From NCBI RefSeq assembly GCF_001594015.1, contig NZ_LTBC01000010.1:17868-81867 (forward strand): a DNA stretch of 64,000 nucleotides. Direction: 5' to 3'. A program made the translations under genes and the position numbers. This DNA comes from Moorella mulderi DSM 14980 (GTDB lineage Bacteria > Bacillota > DSM-521 > Neomoorellales > Neomoorellaceae). The number at the start of each line of letters is the position of its first letter. The first letter of the stretch is position 1. Shown here in pieces: positions 25,194-33,123 of the stretch. The notes under the pieces are model-generated. The model saw only the letters and a list, made by a program, of their open reading frames with translations. It was not told the origin of the DNA and did not search any database.

Positions 25194-26144
25194 TTAGAAC
25201 CATCCCTTACGCCGGAAGAAAAAGAGCATTACCCCGGCCAGCATAGCCATGACCCCCAGGACGGTAAAATAGCCGTAGCGCCATTCCAGTTCCGGCATGT
25301 AGCGGAAATTCATGCCGTAGATACCGGCGATAAGGGTTAAAGGCATCATTATCGTAGTAATTACCGTCAATACCTTCATGATTTCATTGAGGCGGTTGGA
25401 GGTCAGGGAAAGGTAGATTTCCAGGGTGGAGCTGGCCAGGTCATGGAAGGTTTCCACCTGGTCGATCAGGCGCAGCATTTCGTTGTAGATATCCAGGAAA
25501 AAGACCCGGTTTTCCGGTTTTACCAGCTTGAACTCTGGATAGGTCAGGAGGTTCAAAATATCCCGCTGGGCGCCAAGAATTTTTCGCAGTTTAATGGCCT
25601 GGCGCCTTAAGGTAAAGACTTGATTGAGAATCTGCCGGGTGGGCCGGCGGAAGACTTCCTCTTCCAGGTATTCGATTTTACCTTCGGTGCGGTCAAAAAA
25701 GGTAAAAAAGGTTTCCGTCAGGGGTTCGAGCAGGCTGTAAAGGATAAAGTCGGTGCCCTTCTGGAAAAGCTGCGGGTCCTGGCGGTACTGGTTCCAGAGT
25801 TTGGTCACGAACTCTAGTTCTTCCTGGTGGACGGTAACGATAAACCTGGGACCCAGGAAGACATTGAGGGCTGCGGTCAGGGAATGCTGGTGGGCCTTCA
25901 CACAGCGCAGGGTGAGGAAGGCATATTCATCATACTGGGCCATCCCGGGCCGGTAGTGGGGGTGACGGCAGTCTTCTACGGCCAGGGGGTGAAAATGGAA
26001 AAGGTCCGTCAAGAGGTCCAGTTCCGCTGGGGCCGGCTGTACCAGGTCCAGCCAGGCAAACTCCTCGCTCTGCCGGGGCTGGAAACCGGGGGGCGGATTT
26101 TCCTTGAGTCCCTGTTGCGGGTGAAAAATTAAGAGGCGCTGCAT
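25194..26144 (-). CDS. corA: CorA-family Mg2+/Co2+ transporter
   Basis: A 316-residue CorA-type channel, a homopentamer carrying divalent cations. A long cytoplasmic N-terminal domain ends in two C-terminal membrane helices (LTVITTIMMPLTLIAGIYG and YFTVLGVMAMLAGVMLFFF). The selectivity signature YGMNF lies between them, and a basic tail (RRKGWF) follows. I place the start at ATG 26144, which has AGGTGAT six bases upstream; the frame is open 22 codons further. It converges on eno across a shared terminator. Confidence 0.92.
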   Translation of the reverse strand: MQRLLIFHPQQGLKENPPPGFQPRQSEEFAWLDLVQPAPAELDLLTDLFHFHPLAVEDCRHPHYRPGMAQYDEYAFLTLRCVKAHQHSLTAALNVFLGPRFIVTVHQEELEFVTKLWNQYRQDPQLFQKGTDFILYSLLEPLTETFFTFFDRTEGKIEYLEEEVFRRPTRQILNQVFTLRRQAIKLRKILGAQRDILNLLTYPEFKLVKPENRVFFLDIYNEMLRLIDQVETFHDLASSTLEIYLSLTSNRLNEIMKVLTVITTIMMPLTLIAGIYGMNFRYMPELEWRYGYFTVLGVMAMLAGVMLFFFRRKGWF

Positions 26145-26294
26145 GCAAATCACCTGTAGTCGGGTTTTCTTTAGTTTACCACATCCGGGCCGCCCAAGTA
26201 TCGTCCTCATGTAAAACCGGGAAGCAAATATTGTACGGCGGCAGGAAGTGGGTTAGAATAGTAACAGCGCTCAGCTATACGGCTCCCGGCCTTG

Positions 26295-26325
26295 CCGCCT
26301 GGGCTAAAATAGCCCTGGCAGGCGG
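26295..26325 (+). other. Nested hairpin in the leader of the DUF72 gene
   Basis: CCGCCTG (26295-26301) pairs with CAGGCGG (26319-26325), with an inner GGCTA/TAGCC stem. It lies 34 bp before the DUF72 start and is followed by AATTATTTACTTATT. It could be an attenuator or an mRNA-stabilising hairpin. The rest of 26144-26359 holds nothing recognisable. Confidence 0.4.
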
Positions 26326-26358
26326 AATTATTTACTTATTATGGGCGGAAATTGAAAC

Positions 26359-27162
26359 ATGGCGGCCAAAAAAGTAGCGGCAAACCAAATATACATCGGC
26401 ACCTCTGGTTACAGCTACCGCGACTGGCTGGGCTACTTTTACCCGCCGGGGCTGGCGGCTAAAGATATGCTGCCCTATTACGCCCGGGAATTTAACTTTA
26501 CCGAAGTTAATTCCTCTTATTATGCCCTGCCGCGGCCCCAGAACCTGGAGCAAATGGCCCGCAAGGTGCCGGACGGGTTTATTTTTGCCGTGAAAGCCTA
26601 TCGTACCCTGACCCATGAGCGGGGTGATAGCCTGGCCGGCGACAGCCGGCAGTTACGCCAGGCCCTCCAGCCCCTGGTGGACCGGGGCCAGCTGGGGGCT
26701 GTCCTGCTCCAGTTCCCCTTTTCTTTCCGCAATAACCAGGCCAACCGCGAACATTTAATCAAGTTGAAGGATCTTTTGCCCGATGTACCCCTGGTAGTGG
26801 AATTTCGCCACAACAGCTGGGTTAATGACGCCATCTGGGATTTCTTACAGCATCACGATCTGGCCTATACTTGTGTCGATGAACCGGCCCTGCCGGGACT
26901 GGTGGGGCCGGTGGTCCGCTGTACGGCGGCAGTGGCCTACGTCCGTTTTCACGGCCGTAACGCAGCAAAGTGGTGGCAGCATGAGGAAGCTTATGAGCGC
27001 TATGACTACCTTTATACTCCCGCAGAACTAAAAGAATGGCTGCCGGGCATCGCTTACTTGGCCGGCCGGGCGCGCCAGGTCTTTGTGGCTTTTAACAACC
27101 ACTACCACTCCCAGGCGGTAACCAACGCCCGGATGCTGAAGGACCTGCTGGCCGGTGTTTAA
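26359..27162 (+). CDS. DUF72 (YecE-like) protein
   Basis: A 267-residue TIM-barrel-like DUF72 protein of unknown function. The family start IYIGTSGYSYRDWLGYFYPPG, the EVNSSYYALPRPQ segment, VEFRHNSW and the AYVRFHGRN motif are all recognisable. Homologues are widespread and sometimes described as endonuclease IV-like by fold, without biochemical proof. ATG 26359 is weakly supported by GGGCGGAAA upstream. It converges on the next gene with a 4-bp overlap. Confidence 0.85.
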   Translation: MAAKKVAANQIYIGTSGYSYRDWLGYFYPPGLAAKDMLPYYAREFNFTEVNSSYYALPRPQNLEQMARKVPDGFIFAVKAYRTLTHERGDSLAGDSRQLRQALQPLVDRGQLGAVLLQFPFSFRNNQANREHLIKLKDLLPDVPLVVEFRHNSWVNDAIWDFLQHHDLAYTCVDEPALPGLVGPVVRCTAAVAYVRFHGRNAAKWWQHEEAYERYDYLYTPAELKEWLPGIAYLAGRARQVFVAFNNHYHSQAVTNARMLKDLLAGV

Positions 27163-28052
27163 TGATTGTAAAAGTAAAGCCTCCCGCTTTCCAGGGCGCA
27201 GGCAACCCGGCCCTGGTCCTTTAGATAGCTTAAAAATGCCGACAGGCTGGCCAGGTTGAGGAAGTACTGGGGAATGTCCATAGGGATATTTTCCTGGACG
27301 GCCAATTCTGCCAGGAGGTCTTCCCGGGTCAGGGGCCGGGCCAGGAGTTCGGTAATCCTGTCCAGGCAGGCATTAATCTGCCGGCGGTTGCTGGCCAGGA
27401 CGGGGGCCGGGTCAGCAATAACTTCCGGGCTGTGGGCCGGCAGTAAATACTTGATCTCCAGGCCGGCCAGAGCTTCCAGGGTTGTCAGTTGAGCCTTAAT
27501 GTCCTGCAGGAAGGGTAAAGGGTATTTGGCCAGGATGGCCGGGTGAAAGACGGCATCGCCGCTAAAGAGTACGCCGTCGGGGGTCAGGAAAGCCAGGTGC
27601 CCGGCGGCATGCCCCGGTGTGGCGATGGCCTGGATACGCAGGTCCAGGAGCTTCAAAGATCCAGGGCTGATGGTACTGTCAACCTCTACCGGCCGGGCAA
27701 AAAGAAGAGGGATTTTAATTTCTGCAAAAGGGAGGGCACCGTACAGGGCCTTTACCCCCAGCAGGTTATCTTCCATAAATATTTTTTCCCCGGCTGAAGC
27801 CAGGATCTCCAGGCCGGGGTAAAATTCCTTTAATAACCTGTGGGCGCCGAAATGGTCGGCGTGGCCATGGGTGGTCAGGAGGTATTTGGGTTTGAGCCCG
27901 CTGGCGGCCAGGACGTCCTTGATCTTATAGGCGATGGTATTGTTGATTCCCGAATCTATCAGCAGGCAGTAACCGCTTTTAGTAGTATAAACGCCTGCAT
28001 TAGTGGCGCCGGGAATATAGCAGGTATGGCCATGAATTTTTACCAGTCCCAC
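27159..28052 (-). CDS. MBL-fold metallohydrolase
   Basis: A 297-residue metallo-beta-lactamase-fold hydrolase. Metal ligands lie in LTTHGHADHFGAHRLL, TPGHAAGHLAFL and FSGDAVF, with a late His in LLPAHSPEV. The shape resembles the glyoxalase II / hydroxyacylglutathione hydrolase branch rather than an antibiotic resistance enzyme. The C-terminal 80 residues form a helical, winged-helix-like extension. The substrate is unknown. Confidence 0.85.
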   Translation of the reverse strand: MGLVKIHGHTCYIPGATNAGVYTTKSGYCLLIDSGINNTIAYKIKDVLAASGLKPKYLLTTHGHADHFGAHRLLKEFYPGLEILASAGEKIFMEDNLLGVKALYGALPFAEIKIPLLFARPVEVDSTISPGSLKLLDLRIQAIATPGHAAGHLAFLTPDGVLFSGDAVFHPAILAKYPLPFLQDIKAQLTTLEALAGLEIKYLLPAHSPEVIADPAPVLASNRRQINACLDRITELLARPLTREDLLAELAVQENIPMDIPQYFLNLASLSAFLSYLKDQGRVACALESGRLYFYNH

Positions 28053-28138
28053 CAGGTTATTTTTCCTTTCTAAATGGTAATAGCCATTTTATCCTGATTT
28101 TATCATATTTACATTCAAGGATACTACCCGGAGGGCAT

Positions 28139-28159
28139 AAAAAAGTGCCGCCCGGGCAC
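28139..28159 (-). terminator. Terminator of the small cysteine-rich gene
   Basis: On the minus strand GTGCC (28159-28155) pairs with GGCAC (28149-28145), followed by TTTTTT. The stem begins at the stop codon of the gene at 28159-28368, supporting that ORF as a real transcription unit. Confidence 0.7.
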
Positions 28160-28368
28160 TAATCGTTAATCGATACAAAGTCTTTACAATAGCCATCCCC
28201 GTTCCGGGGCGGGTAAATACGGCCACAGTAGTGGTTGTTTAAGCAATATATGCATTCTGTCATTTCACAGGGCGTAAGATTAACGCTGGTTGCGGGGAGC
28301 GTGGTCATAACCTTTTGTCCCTCGGGGCACGCCTCTTTACCGGTATTACCATAAACCTCCTGGAGCAT
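28159..28368 (-). CDS. Small cysteine-rich protein, DUF1540-like
   Basis: A 69-residue protein with six cysteines, five of them in the C-terminal half (CEMTECIYC, HYCGRI, GYCKDF). The spacing and the ending resemble DUF1540-type small putative metal-binding proteins. ATG 28368 is preceded by GGAGG at 8 bases, and a perfect terminator follows. It probably binds a metal ion, but function is unknown. The assignment to DUF1540 is tentative. Confidence 0.65.
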   Translation of the reverse strand: MLQEVYGNTGKEACPEGQKVMTTLPATSVNLTPCEMTECIYCLNNHYCGRIYPPRNGDGYCKDFVSIND

Positions 28369-28517
28369 AACCCATCCTCCCCTCCTTATTCTAAGGATAT
28401 TGTATCATGTATACATTAAATCCGGAAGTGCTCTAGAGGCCTGTTTTACCATGATTTGTCGGGTTTCCTGGCCCGCAGGTTGATGTTTTGGTCGCGTAGG
28501 AAGATTTACGTTTTTCC

Positions 28518-28547
28518 TTGCTTAACCGGGTATTTATTTGTTAAAAT
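28518..28547 (+). promoter_or_regulatory. Probable secG promoter
   Basis: TTGCTT (28518-28523), an 18-bp spacer and TAAAAT (28542-28547) lie 35 bp ahead of the secG start. Confidence 0.55.
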
Positions 28548-28581
28548 TATGACGTCACGGCAGCACAGCAGGGAGGTGAAG

Positions 28582-28809
28582 TTGTTGCTGCATACCATTA
28601 TCCTGGTGCTTGATATGCTGGTAGCCCTGGGACTGATAGCCACAGTCCTTTTACAGTCCGGCCGCAGTGCAGGTATGTCCGGTGCCATTGCCGGCGGCGC
28701 GGAAGCCATCTTTGGCAAGAAGAAGGGCCTTGATGAGTTTCTTAACAAGGTTTCAGCAGTCCTGGCCGGTTTGTTCCTGCTGCTGACTTTGCTCCTCTCG
28801 GTAATCTGA
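28582..28809 (+). CDS. secG: Preprotein translocase subunit SecG
   Basis: SecG is the small SecYEG partner that aids protein export at the membrane. The 75-residue protein has two membrane helices (IILVLDMLVALGLIATVLL and VSAVLAGLFLLLTLLLSVI) joined by the conserved loop QSGRSAGMSGAIAGGAE and GKKKGLDEFL. I choose TTG 28582 because GGGAGG lies five bases upstream and the length fits the family. The frame is open to 28456 but the extra residues are not SecG-like. Confidence 0.9.
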   Translation: MLLHTIILVLDMLVALGLIATVLLQSGRSAGMSGAIAGGAEAIFGKKKGLDEFLNKVSAVLAGLFLLLTLLLSVI

Positions 28810-28828
28810 GTGGAAAGGTACTTTTTAA

Positions 28829-28926
28829 GAAGTGGGACATTGGCTGGGGGAATTACAATAATGCTGAAACTGGCGGAGCCAGTTTCGCCAAGGAATCTGA
28901 CTTCAGACATCCTGATTTCTCACTTC
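28829..28926 (+). ncRNA. Multi-helix leader RNA (riboswitch or attenuator-like)
   Basis: A 9-bp stem, GAAGTGGGA (28829-28837) with TCTCACTTC (28918-28926, one G-U), closes a junction of smaller hairpins. These are CATT/AATG (28838-28863), GAAACTGGC-GGA-GCCAGTTTC (28866-28886, perfect), and AGGA/TCCT (28891-28913) enclosing TCTGA-CT-TCAGA. A strong intrinsic terminator follows two bases later and then the ribosome site of the HD gene. This is the layout of a terminating riboswitch or attenuator. I cannot match it to a known class, and T-box hallmarks are absent. Confidence 0.55.
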
Positions 28927-28928
28927 CG

Positions 28929-28954
28929 ATTGGGCGGTGGCGCCCAATTTTTTT
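28929..28954 (+). terminator. Intrinsic terminator between secG and the HD gene
   Basis: ATTGGGCG (28929-28936) pairs perfectly with CGCCCAAT (28941-28948) around GTGG, then six Ts. CGCCAA at 28887-28892 could pair with its 5' arm as an antiterminator. Confidence 0.85.
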
Positions 28955-28972
28955 CAGGGAGGTTGATTTTGA

Positions 28973-29524
28973 ATGACCCGGCAGGAAGCACTGCAACTAA
29001 TGGAGAAACACCTTAAGAATAAAAATTTGCGCAAGCACGCGCTCGCCGTGGAAGCAGTCATGCGGGCCCTGGCCCGGCACTTTGGCGAGGATGAGGAGAA
29101 ATGGGGACTGGCCGGTTTGCTCCATGATATCGACTATGAAAGCACCAAGGACGATCCCGACCGGCACAGCCTGGTAGGGGCGGAAATGCTGGCCCGGGAA
29201 GGTTTGCCTGAAGAGGTGGTTTACGCCGTTAAGGCCCATAACGAGCGCCACGGCCTGCCCAGGACGGACTTGATGAGCAAGGCCCTGTATGCTACCGACC
29301 CCCTGACGGGCTTGATTGTAGCCGCGGCCCTTATTCGCCCCGAAAAGAAACTGGCCATCGTGGACGTTCCTTTCTTACTTAACCGTTACCATGAGAAATC
29401 CTTTGCCCGCGGGGCCAGCCGGGAGACTATAGCCGCCTGCAGCGAGCTTGGTCTCTCCCTGGAAGACTTCATGCATATCGGCCTGGAAGCCATGAAGGAA
29501 ATTGCCGGCGAGCTGGGCCTTTAG
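28973..29524 (+). CDS. HD-domain (HDIG) phosphohydrolase
   Basis: A 183-residue HD protein. The metal-binding motif LLHDIDYE is near residue 48. An upstream His lies in LRKHALAVEAVMR, and late residues are KAHNERHG and ALYATDPLTGLIVA. This layout is the HDIG group of putative nucleotide phosphohydrolases often annotated only as HD-domain proteins. ATG 28973 follows GGGAGG. The terminator and structured leader upstream suggest expression controlled by premature termination. Confidence 0.82.
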   Translation: MTRQEALQLMEKHLKNKNLRKHALAVEAVMRALARHFGEDEEKWGLAGLLHDIDYESTKDDPDRHSLVGAEMLAREGLPEEVVYAVKAHNERHGLPRTDLMSKALYATDPLTGLIVAAALIRPEKKLAIVDVPFLLNRYHEKSFARGASRETIAACSELGLSLEDFMHIGLEAMKEIAGELGL

Positions 29525-29527
29525 GTA

Positions 29528-29558
29528 AGATACCCGGTTAGCAACCGGGTATCTTTTT
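29528..29558 (+). terminator. Intrinsic terminator after the HD gene
   Basis: AGATACCCGGTT (29528-29539), AGC loop, AACCGGGTATCT, then TTTT. This is a long perfect stem just after the stop. Confidence 0.85.
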
Positions 29559-29626
29559 ACCGGGACAACAGGAAATAATATAGCGAGGAATATTTCATCT
29601 TGGACACATTGCGAAAGGAAACCTGT

Positions 29627-31903
29627 ATGGACAAAAAAGAATTGTTGGCCCTCATGCGGACCCAGTCCTACCGGCCTATGACGGCGGCGGAGCTCATGGC
29701 CGCCCTGGGAGCAAAGGATGAGGAAACCTTCCGGGAATTTCTCCATTCCCTGGAACAGGAGGGCTATATTGTCCGCACCCGCAAGGATAAATACGGCCTG
29801 CCGGAAAAGATGGGCCTGGTCAGCGGCCGTCTCCAGGCTTCAACCAAAGGTTATGCCTTTGTCGTCCCCCGGGAAAAGGAGCAGGCCGATGTTTATATCA
29901 GCGCCCTCAACCTGAACGGGGCCATGCACGGAGACCTGGTCCTGGCCAGGATTTTACCCGGTACTACCGGCCGGCGGCAGGAGGGGGAAATTATCCGCGT
30001 CCTGCAGCGGGCCAACAGGCGGGTGGTGGGAACCTTTACTGCCACCCGGCATTTAAGCTTTGTTGTGCCCGATGATGCCCACCTGCACCAGGATATCCTT
30101 ATTCCCCCCGGCAATTCCCTGGGGGCCAGGGAAAAGGATAAGGTCGTCGTGGAAATTACCCGCTGGCCGGAGGCCCGGCGCAATCCCGAGGGCCGGGTAG
30201 TGGAGATCCTGGGCCAGGCGGGCCGGCCGGGAGTGGATGTTTTAAGCATCATCAAAAAGTATGACCTGGAGCCGGAATTTCCCCCCGAGGTTTTACTTGA
30301 AGCCGACGGCTTAAGCAAGGAGTTTGGCCCGCGGGAACTGGCCGGCCGCCGGGACCTGCGGGACTGGCGCCTGGTGACTATTGACGGCGCTGACGCCCGC
30401 GACCTGGATGACGCCGTGTCCCTGGAGCTTTTGCCCGGTGGTAATTACCTCCTGGGAGTACATATTGCCGACGTTAGTTTTTACGTCCGGGAAGGCAGCG
30501 CCCTGGACCGGGAGGCTTTCAACCGGGCGACGAGCGTCTATTTTGTAGACCGGGTCATTCCCATGCTGCCGCCCCGCTTATCCAATGATATCTGCTCGTT
30601 AAATGCCGGCGAGGACCGCCTGGCCATGACGGCCCTGATGACTATTACGCCGAGAGGTACGGTAAAGGATTACGAACTTTTTCCTTCGATTATCCGCGTC
30701 CGGGAGCGGATGACCTATGATGCTGTCCGGCGCATCCTGGTAGATGGCGACCCGGAACTAGTGGAGCGCTACCGGGAACTGGTACCGTATTTCCAGCTCA
30801 TGGCCAGGCTGGCAGCTATTTTAAAGCGGCGGCGGGAGAAACGGGGGACCATTGATTTTGATTTCCCGGAGGCCAAAGTGGAACTTGACGACCAGGGCCT
30901 GCCGGTGGCCATTATCCCTCGACAGCGATCGGTAGCCGAGGGGATTATTGAAGAATTTATGATTGCCGCCAACGAAGTTGTGGCCCGGCACATCTACGAA
31001 CTGGCCGTACCGGCTGTTTACCGGGTCCACGAGGAACCGGCACCGGATAAGATGGAAGAGCTCAATAACTTCCTATCCTTCTTTGGGCTGCAGATCAGGC
31101 CCAACCGGGAGGGACGTTTCAACCCCCTGGCTTTCCAGGAGATCCTTACCGCTGTCAAAGGGCGGCCGGAGGAGCGGGTGATCAGCACCGTCATGCTGCG
31201 TTCCATGATGCATGCCCGTTACGCCGGCCAGTGCCTGGGACACTTTGGCCTCGCCTCCCCTTATTACTGCCACTTTACCTCTCCCATCCGCCGCTACCCG
31301 GACCTGGTTGTGCACCGCATTTTACGGGAAACCTGGTCCCCGGGAGGGTTAACACCGCAACGTATGGCGGAACTGGAAGCCTTTGTGGCCCTGGCTGCGG
31401 CCCAGGCCTCGGAAAGGGAAAAGGTGGCCGAGGAAGCCGAGCGGGAATCCCTGGATATGAAGAAGGTCCAGTACATGGAACGCCATGTGGGAGCTACCTT
31501 CACCGGAGTTATTAGCGGTGTGGTACCCTATGGCTTCTTTGTAGAGCTGGAAAATACCGTCGAAGGCCTGGTTCATGTATCCACCCTTACGGACGACTAC
31601 TACCATTACCAGGAAGACCAGCTGGCCCTGGTAGGCGAACACACCGGCAAAGCATTTCGTATCGGCCAGCCGGTGGAAGTGCTGGTGGCCAGGGTCAACG
31701 TTGAGGCCCGGCAGGTGGATTTTGAACTGGTTAAACCGGAGGCTACAGTGGACACCGGGCCCGGGCCGGTGGCCAGGGTTAAAGGCCAGCAGCAGGTAAA
31801 ATCGCGAGAAAAGGACACTGGCCCGGCCGGGAGCAAAACCAGGCGTAAAATTCGCGGCCAGAGCCGGCGTCAACGGAATAAAGCTACCCGGGGCCGTTCA
31901 TAA
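29627..31903 (+). CDS. rnr: Ribonuclease R
   Basis: RNase R is a processive 3'-5' exoribonuclease that degrades structured RNA and, with tmRNA-SmpB encoded next door, clears mRNAs from stalled ribosomes. The 758-residue protein has an N-terminal winged helix, cold-shock domains, and the RNB catalytic core (TIDGADARDLDDAVSLE, with VHIADVSFYV). ICSLNAGEDRLAMT and HFTSPIRRYPDL follow. An S1 domain and a Lys/Arg-rich tail end the protein. I choose ATG 29627 (AAAGGAAA site); a TTG nine codons upstream at 29600 is possible. Confidence 0.96.
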   Translation: MDKKELLALMRTQSYRPMTAAELMAALGAKDEETFREFLHSLEQEGYIVRTRKDKYGLPEKMGLVSGRLQASTKGYAFVVPREKEQADVYISALNLNGAMHGDLVLARILPGTTGRRQEGEIIRVLQRANRRVVGTFTATRHLSFVVPDDAHLHQDILIPPGNSLGAREKDKVVVEITRWPEARRNPEGRVVEILGQAGRPGVDVLSIIKKYDLEPEFPPEVLLEADGLSKEFGPRELAGRRDLRDWRLVTIDGADARDLDDAVSLELLPGGNYLLGVHIADVSFYVREGSALDREAFNRATSVYFVDRVIPMLPPRLSNDICSLNAGEDRLAMTALMTITPRGTVKDYELFPSIIRVRERMTYDAVRRILVDGDPELVERYRELVPYFQLMARLAAILKRRREKRGTIDFDFPEAKVELDDQGLPVAIIPRQRSVAEGIIEEFMIAANEVVARHIYELAVPAVYRVHEEPAPDKMEELNNFLSFFGLQIRPNREGRFNPLAFQEILTAVKGRPEERVISTVMLRSMMHARYAGQCLGHFGLASPYYCHFTSPIRRYPDLVVHRILRETWSPGGLTPQRMAELEAFVALAAAQASEREKVAEEAERESLDMKKVQYMERHVGATFTGVISGVVPYGFFVELENTVEGLVHVSTLTDDYYHYQEDQLALVGEHTGKAFRIGQPVEVLVARVNVEARQVDFELVKPEATVDTGPGPVARVKGQQQVKSREKDTGPAGSKTRRKIRGQSRRQRNKATRGRS

Positions 31904-31948
31904 TAGCCATAGATATTACCTCATTTAATTTAAAAAGGAGGCAGGGGT

Positions 31949-32215
31949 ATGCCCCGGCGGGTAGCAGTGGAAAAGGATCTCAGCGCCATCGGCGATCACC
32001 TGGCGGAAAACGGCCTTGAGGTCGAGCGAGTTGATATGACCGACCTGACGCCATCCAGGTTACAGGGCTACGGGGCCGTTGTTATCAGCGGGCAGACAAC
32101 CAACTTTATGGGCATGGAAGATATAAAAGCAAAAGTGCCGGTAATTGAAGCCGCAGGCAAGACGGCTGACGAAATTACGGCCATGGTGAAAGAACGCCTG
32201 CTGCTGCAAGATTAG
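31949..32215 (+). CDS. UPF0180 (YkuS-like) small protein
   Basis: An 88-residue protein of the UPF0180 family, function unknown. Recognisable are RVAVEKDLSAIGDHLAENG, GYGAVVISGQTTNFMGMED and VPVIEAAGKTADEI. It has a textbook AAAAAGGAGG ribosome site and lies between rnr and smpB on the same strand. Confidence 0.85.
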   Translation: MPRRVAVEKDLSAIGDHLAENGLEVERVDMTDLTPSRLQGYGAVVISGQTTNFMGMEDIKAKVPVIEAAGKTADEITAMVKERLLLQD

Positions 32216-32234
32216 GTAGAATCTGGGCGGCCCC

Positions 32235-32265
32235 TTGACGTTACCCCTGTTCGGTGTGTTATAAT
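32235..32265 (+). promoter_or_regulatory. Promoter for smpB-ssrA
   Basis: TTGACG (32235-32240) and an extended -10 TGTTATAAT (TATAAT 32260-32265) are separated by 19 bp. The start of smpB lies 31 bp further. ssrA has no obvious promoter of its own in the 3-bp gap after smpB. Confidence 0.6.
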
Positions 32266-32295
32266 AAATCAGGCGGGAAAGCAGGAGTGACATCG

Positions 32296-32763
32296 ATGGG
32301 CCGCCAGGTAAAAATTGTGACGGACAACCGTCGCGCCCGTCACGATTATTTTATCTTAGAGACGTATGAAGCCGGTATTGCCCTTACCGGTACTGAAGTT
32401 AAATCCCTGCGCAGCGGTAAGGCCAATATCAAGGATAGCTACGCCAGGGTCGAAAATGGCGAGCTGATTCTCCATGATATGCACATTAGCCCCTATGAAC
32501 AGGGGAACCGTTTTAACCACGAACCGCGCCGGCCGCGGCGCTTGCTAATGCACCGCTACGAGATCCAGCGCCTGTACGGCAAGATCAGGGAAAAGGGTTT
32601 GACCCTGATACCGTTAAAGGTGTATTTCAATGAACGCGGCCGTGCCAAGGTTGAACTGGCTCTGGCCAAAGGCAAGCGCCTGTACGACAAAAGGGAAGAT
32701 ATCGCCGCCCGCGACGCCCAGCGGGAAATCGCTAAAGCCTTTCGCGAACGGCAGAAGTTTTAA
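32296..32763 (+). CDS. smpB: SsrA-binding protein SmpB
   Basis: SmpB binds the tRNA-like end of tmRNA and brings it to stalled ribosomes for trans-translation. The 155-residue OB-fold protein shows [49 protein letters not shown], and a basic C-terminal tail ([21 protein letters not shown] type) that enters the decoding centre. ATG 32296 with an AGGAG site is chosen over an open frame from 32254. ssrA starts 3 bp after the stop. Confidence 0.97.
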   Translation: MGRQVKIVTDNRRARHDYFILETYEAGIALTGTEVKSLRSGKANIKDSYARVENGELILHDMHISPYEQGNRFNHEPRRPRRLLMHRYEIQRLYGKIREKGLTLIPLKVYFNERGRAKVELALAKGKRLYDKREDIAARDAQREIAKAFRERQKF

Positions 32764-32766
32764 CGT

Positions 32767-33123
32767 GGGGGCGTAATGGTTTCGACGGGGGTAGCATTGG
32801 CAGTAGTAGCCAGGCGAGATCCCACCGGCTCGTTAAACGGTGGAACGGCTATAAGTGCCGAAGATAATTTAGCCCTGGCTGCTTAATTTAAAGCAGCCCA
32901 TCCGCCTGGTCCCGGCCTGCGGGGACCAGTGCCGGGTGTCAAAGTTAGCAGGCTACCGGCAAGGCCCTGGCCTGGGGGCCTGAAGGGAAATCCTAATCAG
33001 GCTGGCCTGAGGGCATCCGGTTTCCGGGAGGCCCGATGGCGAGAAGCAAAACGGAAACTATCCTGGTAGAAGCTACTGTGGGTGCACCTTCGGACGGGGG
33101 TTCGACTCCCCCCGCCTCCACCA
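32767..33123 (+). ncRNA. ssrA: Transfer-messenger RNA (tmRNA)
   Basis: tmRNA rescues stalled ribosomes and tags the nascent protein for proteolysis. The 5' GGGGGCG (32767-32773) pairs with CGCCTCC near the 3' end (one G-U), followed by discriminator A and CCA at 33121-33123. The T-arm GGGTTCGACTCCC-type sequence is at about 33098-33113. The tag reading frame is at 32857-32886, encoding AEDNLALAA and stop, close to other clostridial tags. The last 127 nt are overlapped antisense by the element's recombinase gene, and no terminator follows the CCA, because an integrated element abuts it. Confidence 0.97.

Noticed and set aside
28810..29016. 68-residue frame after secG
   Set aside because: Covers the folded leader and terminator; the RNA structure explains the segment better than coding.
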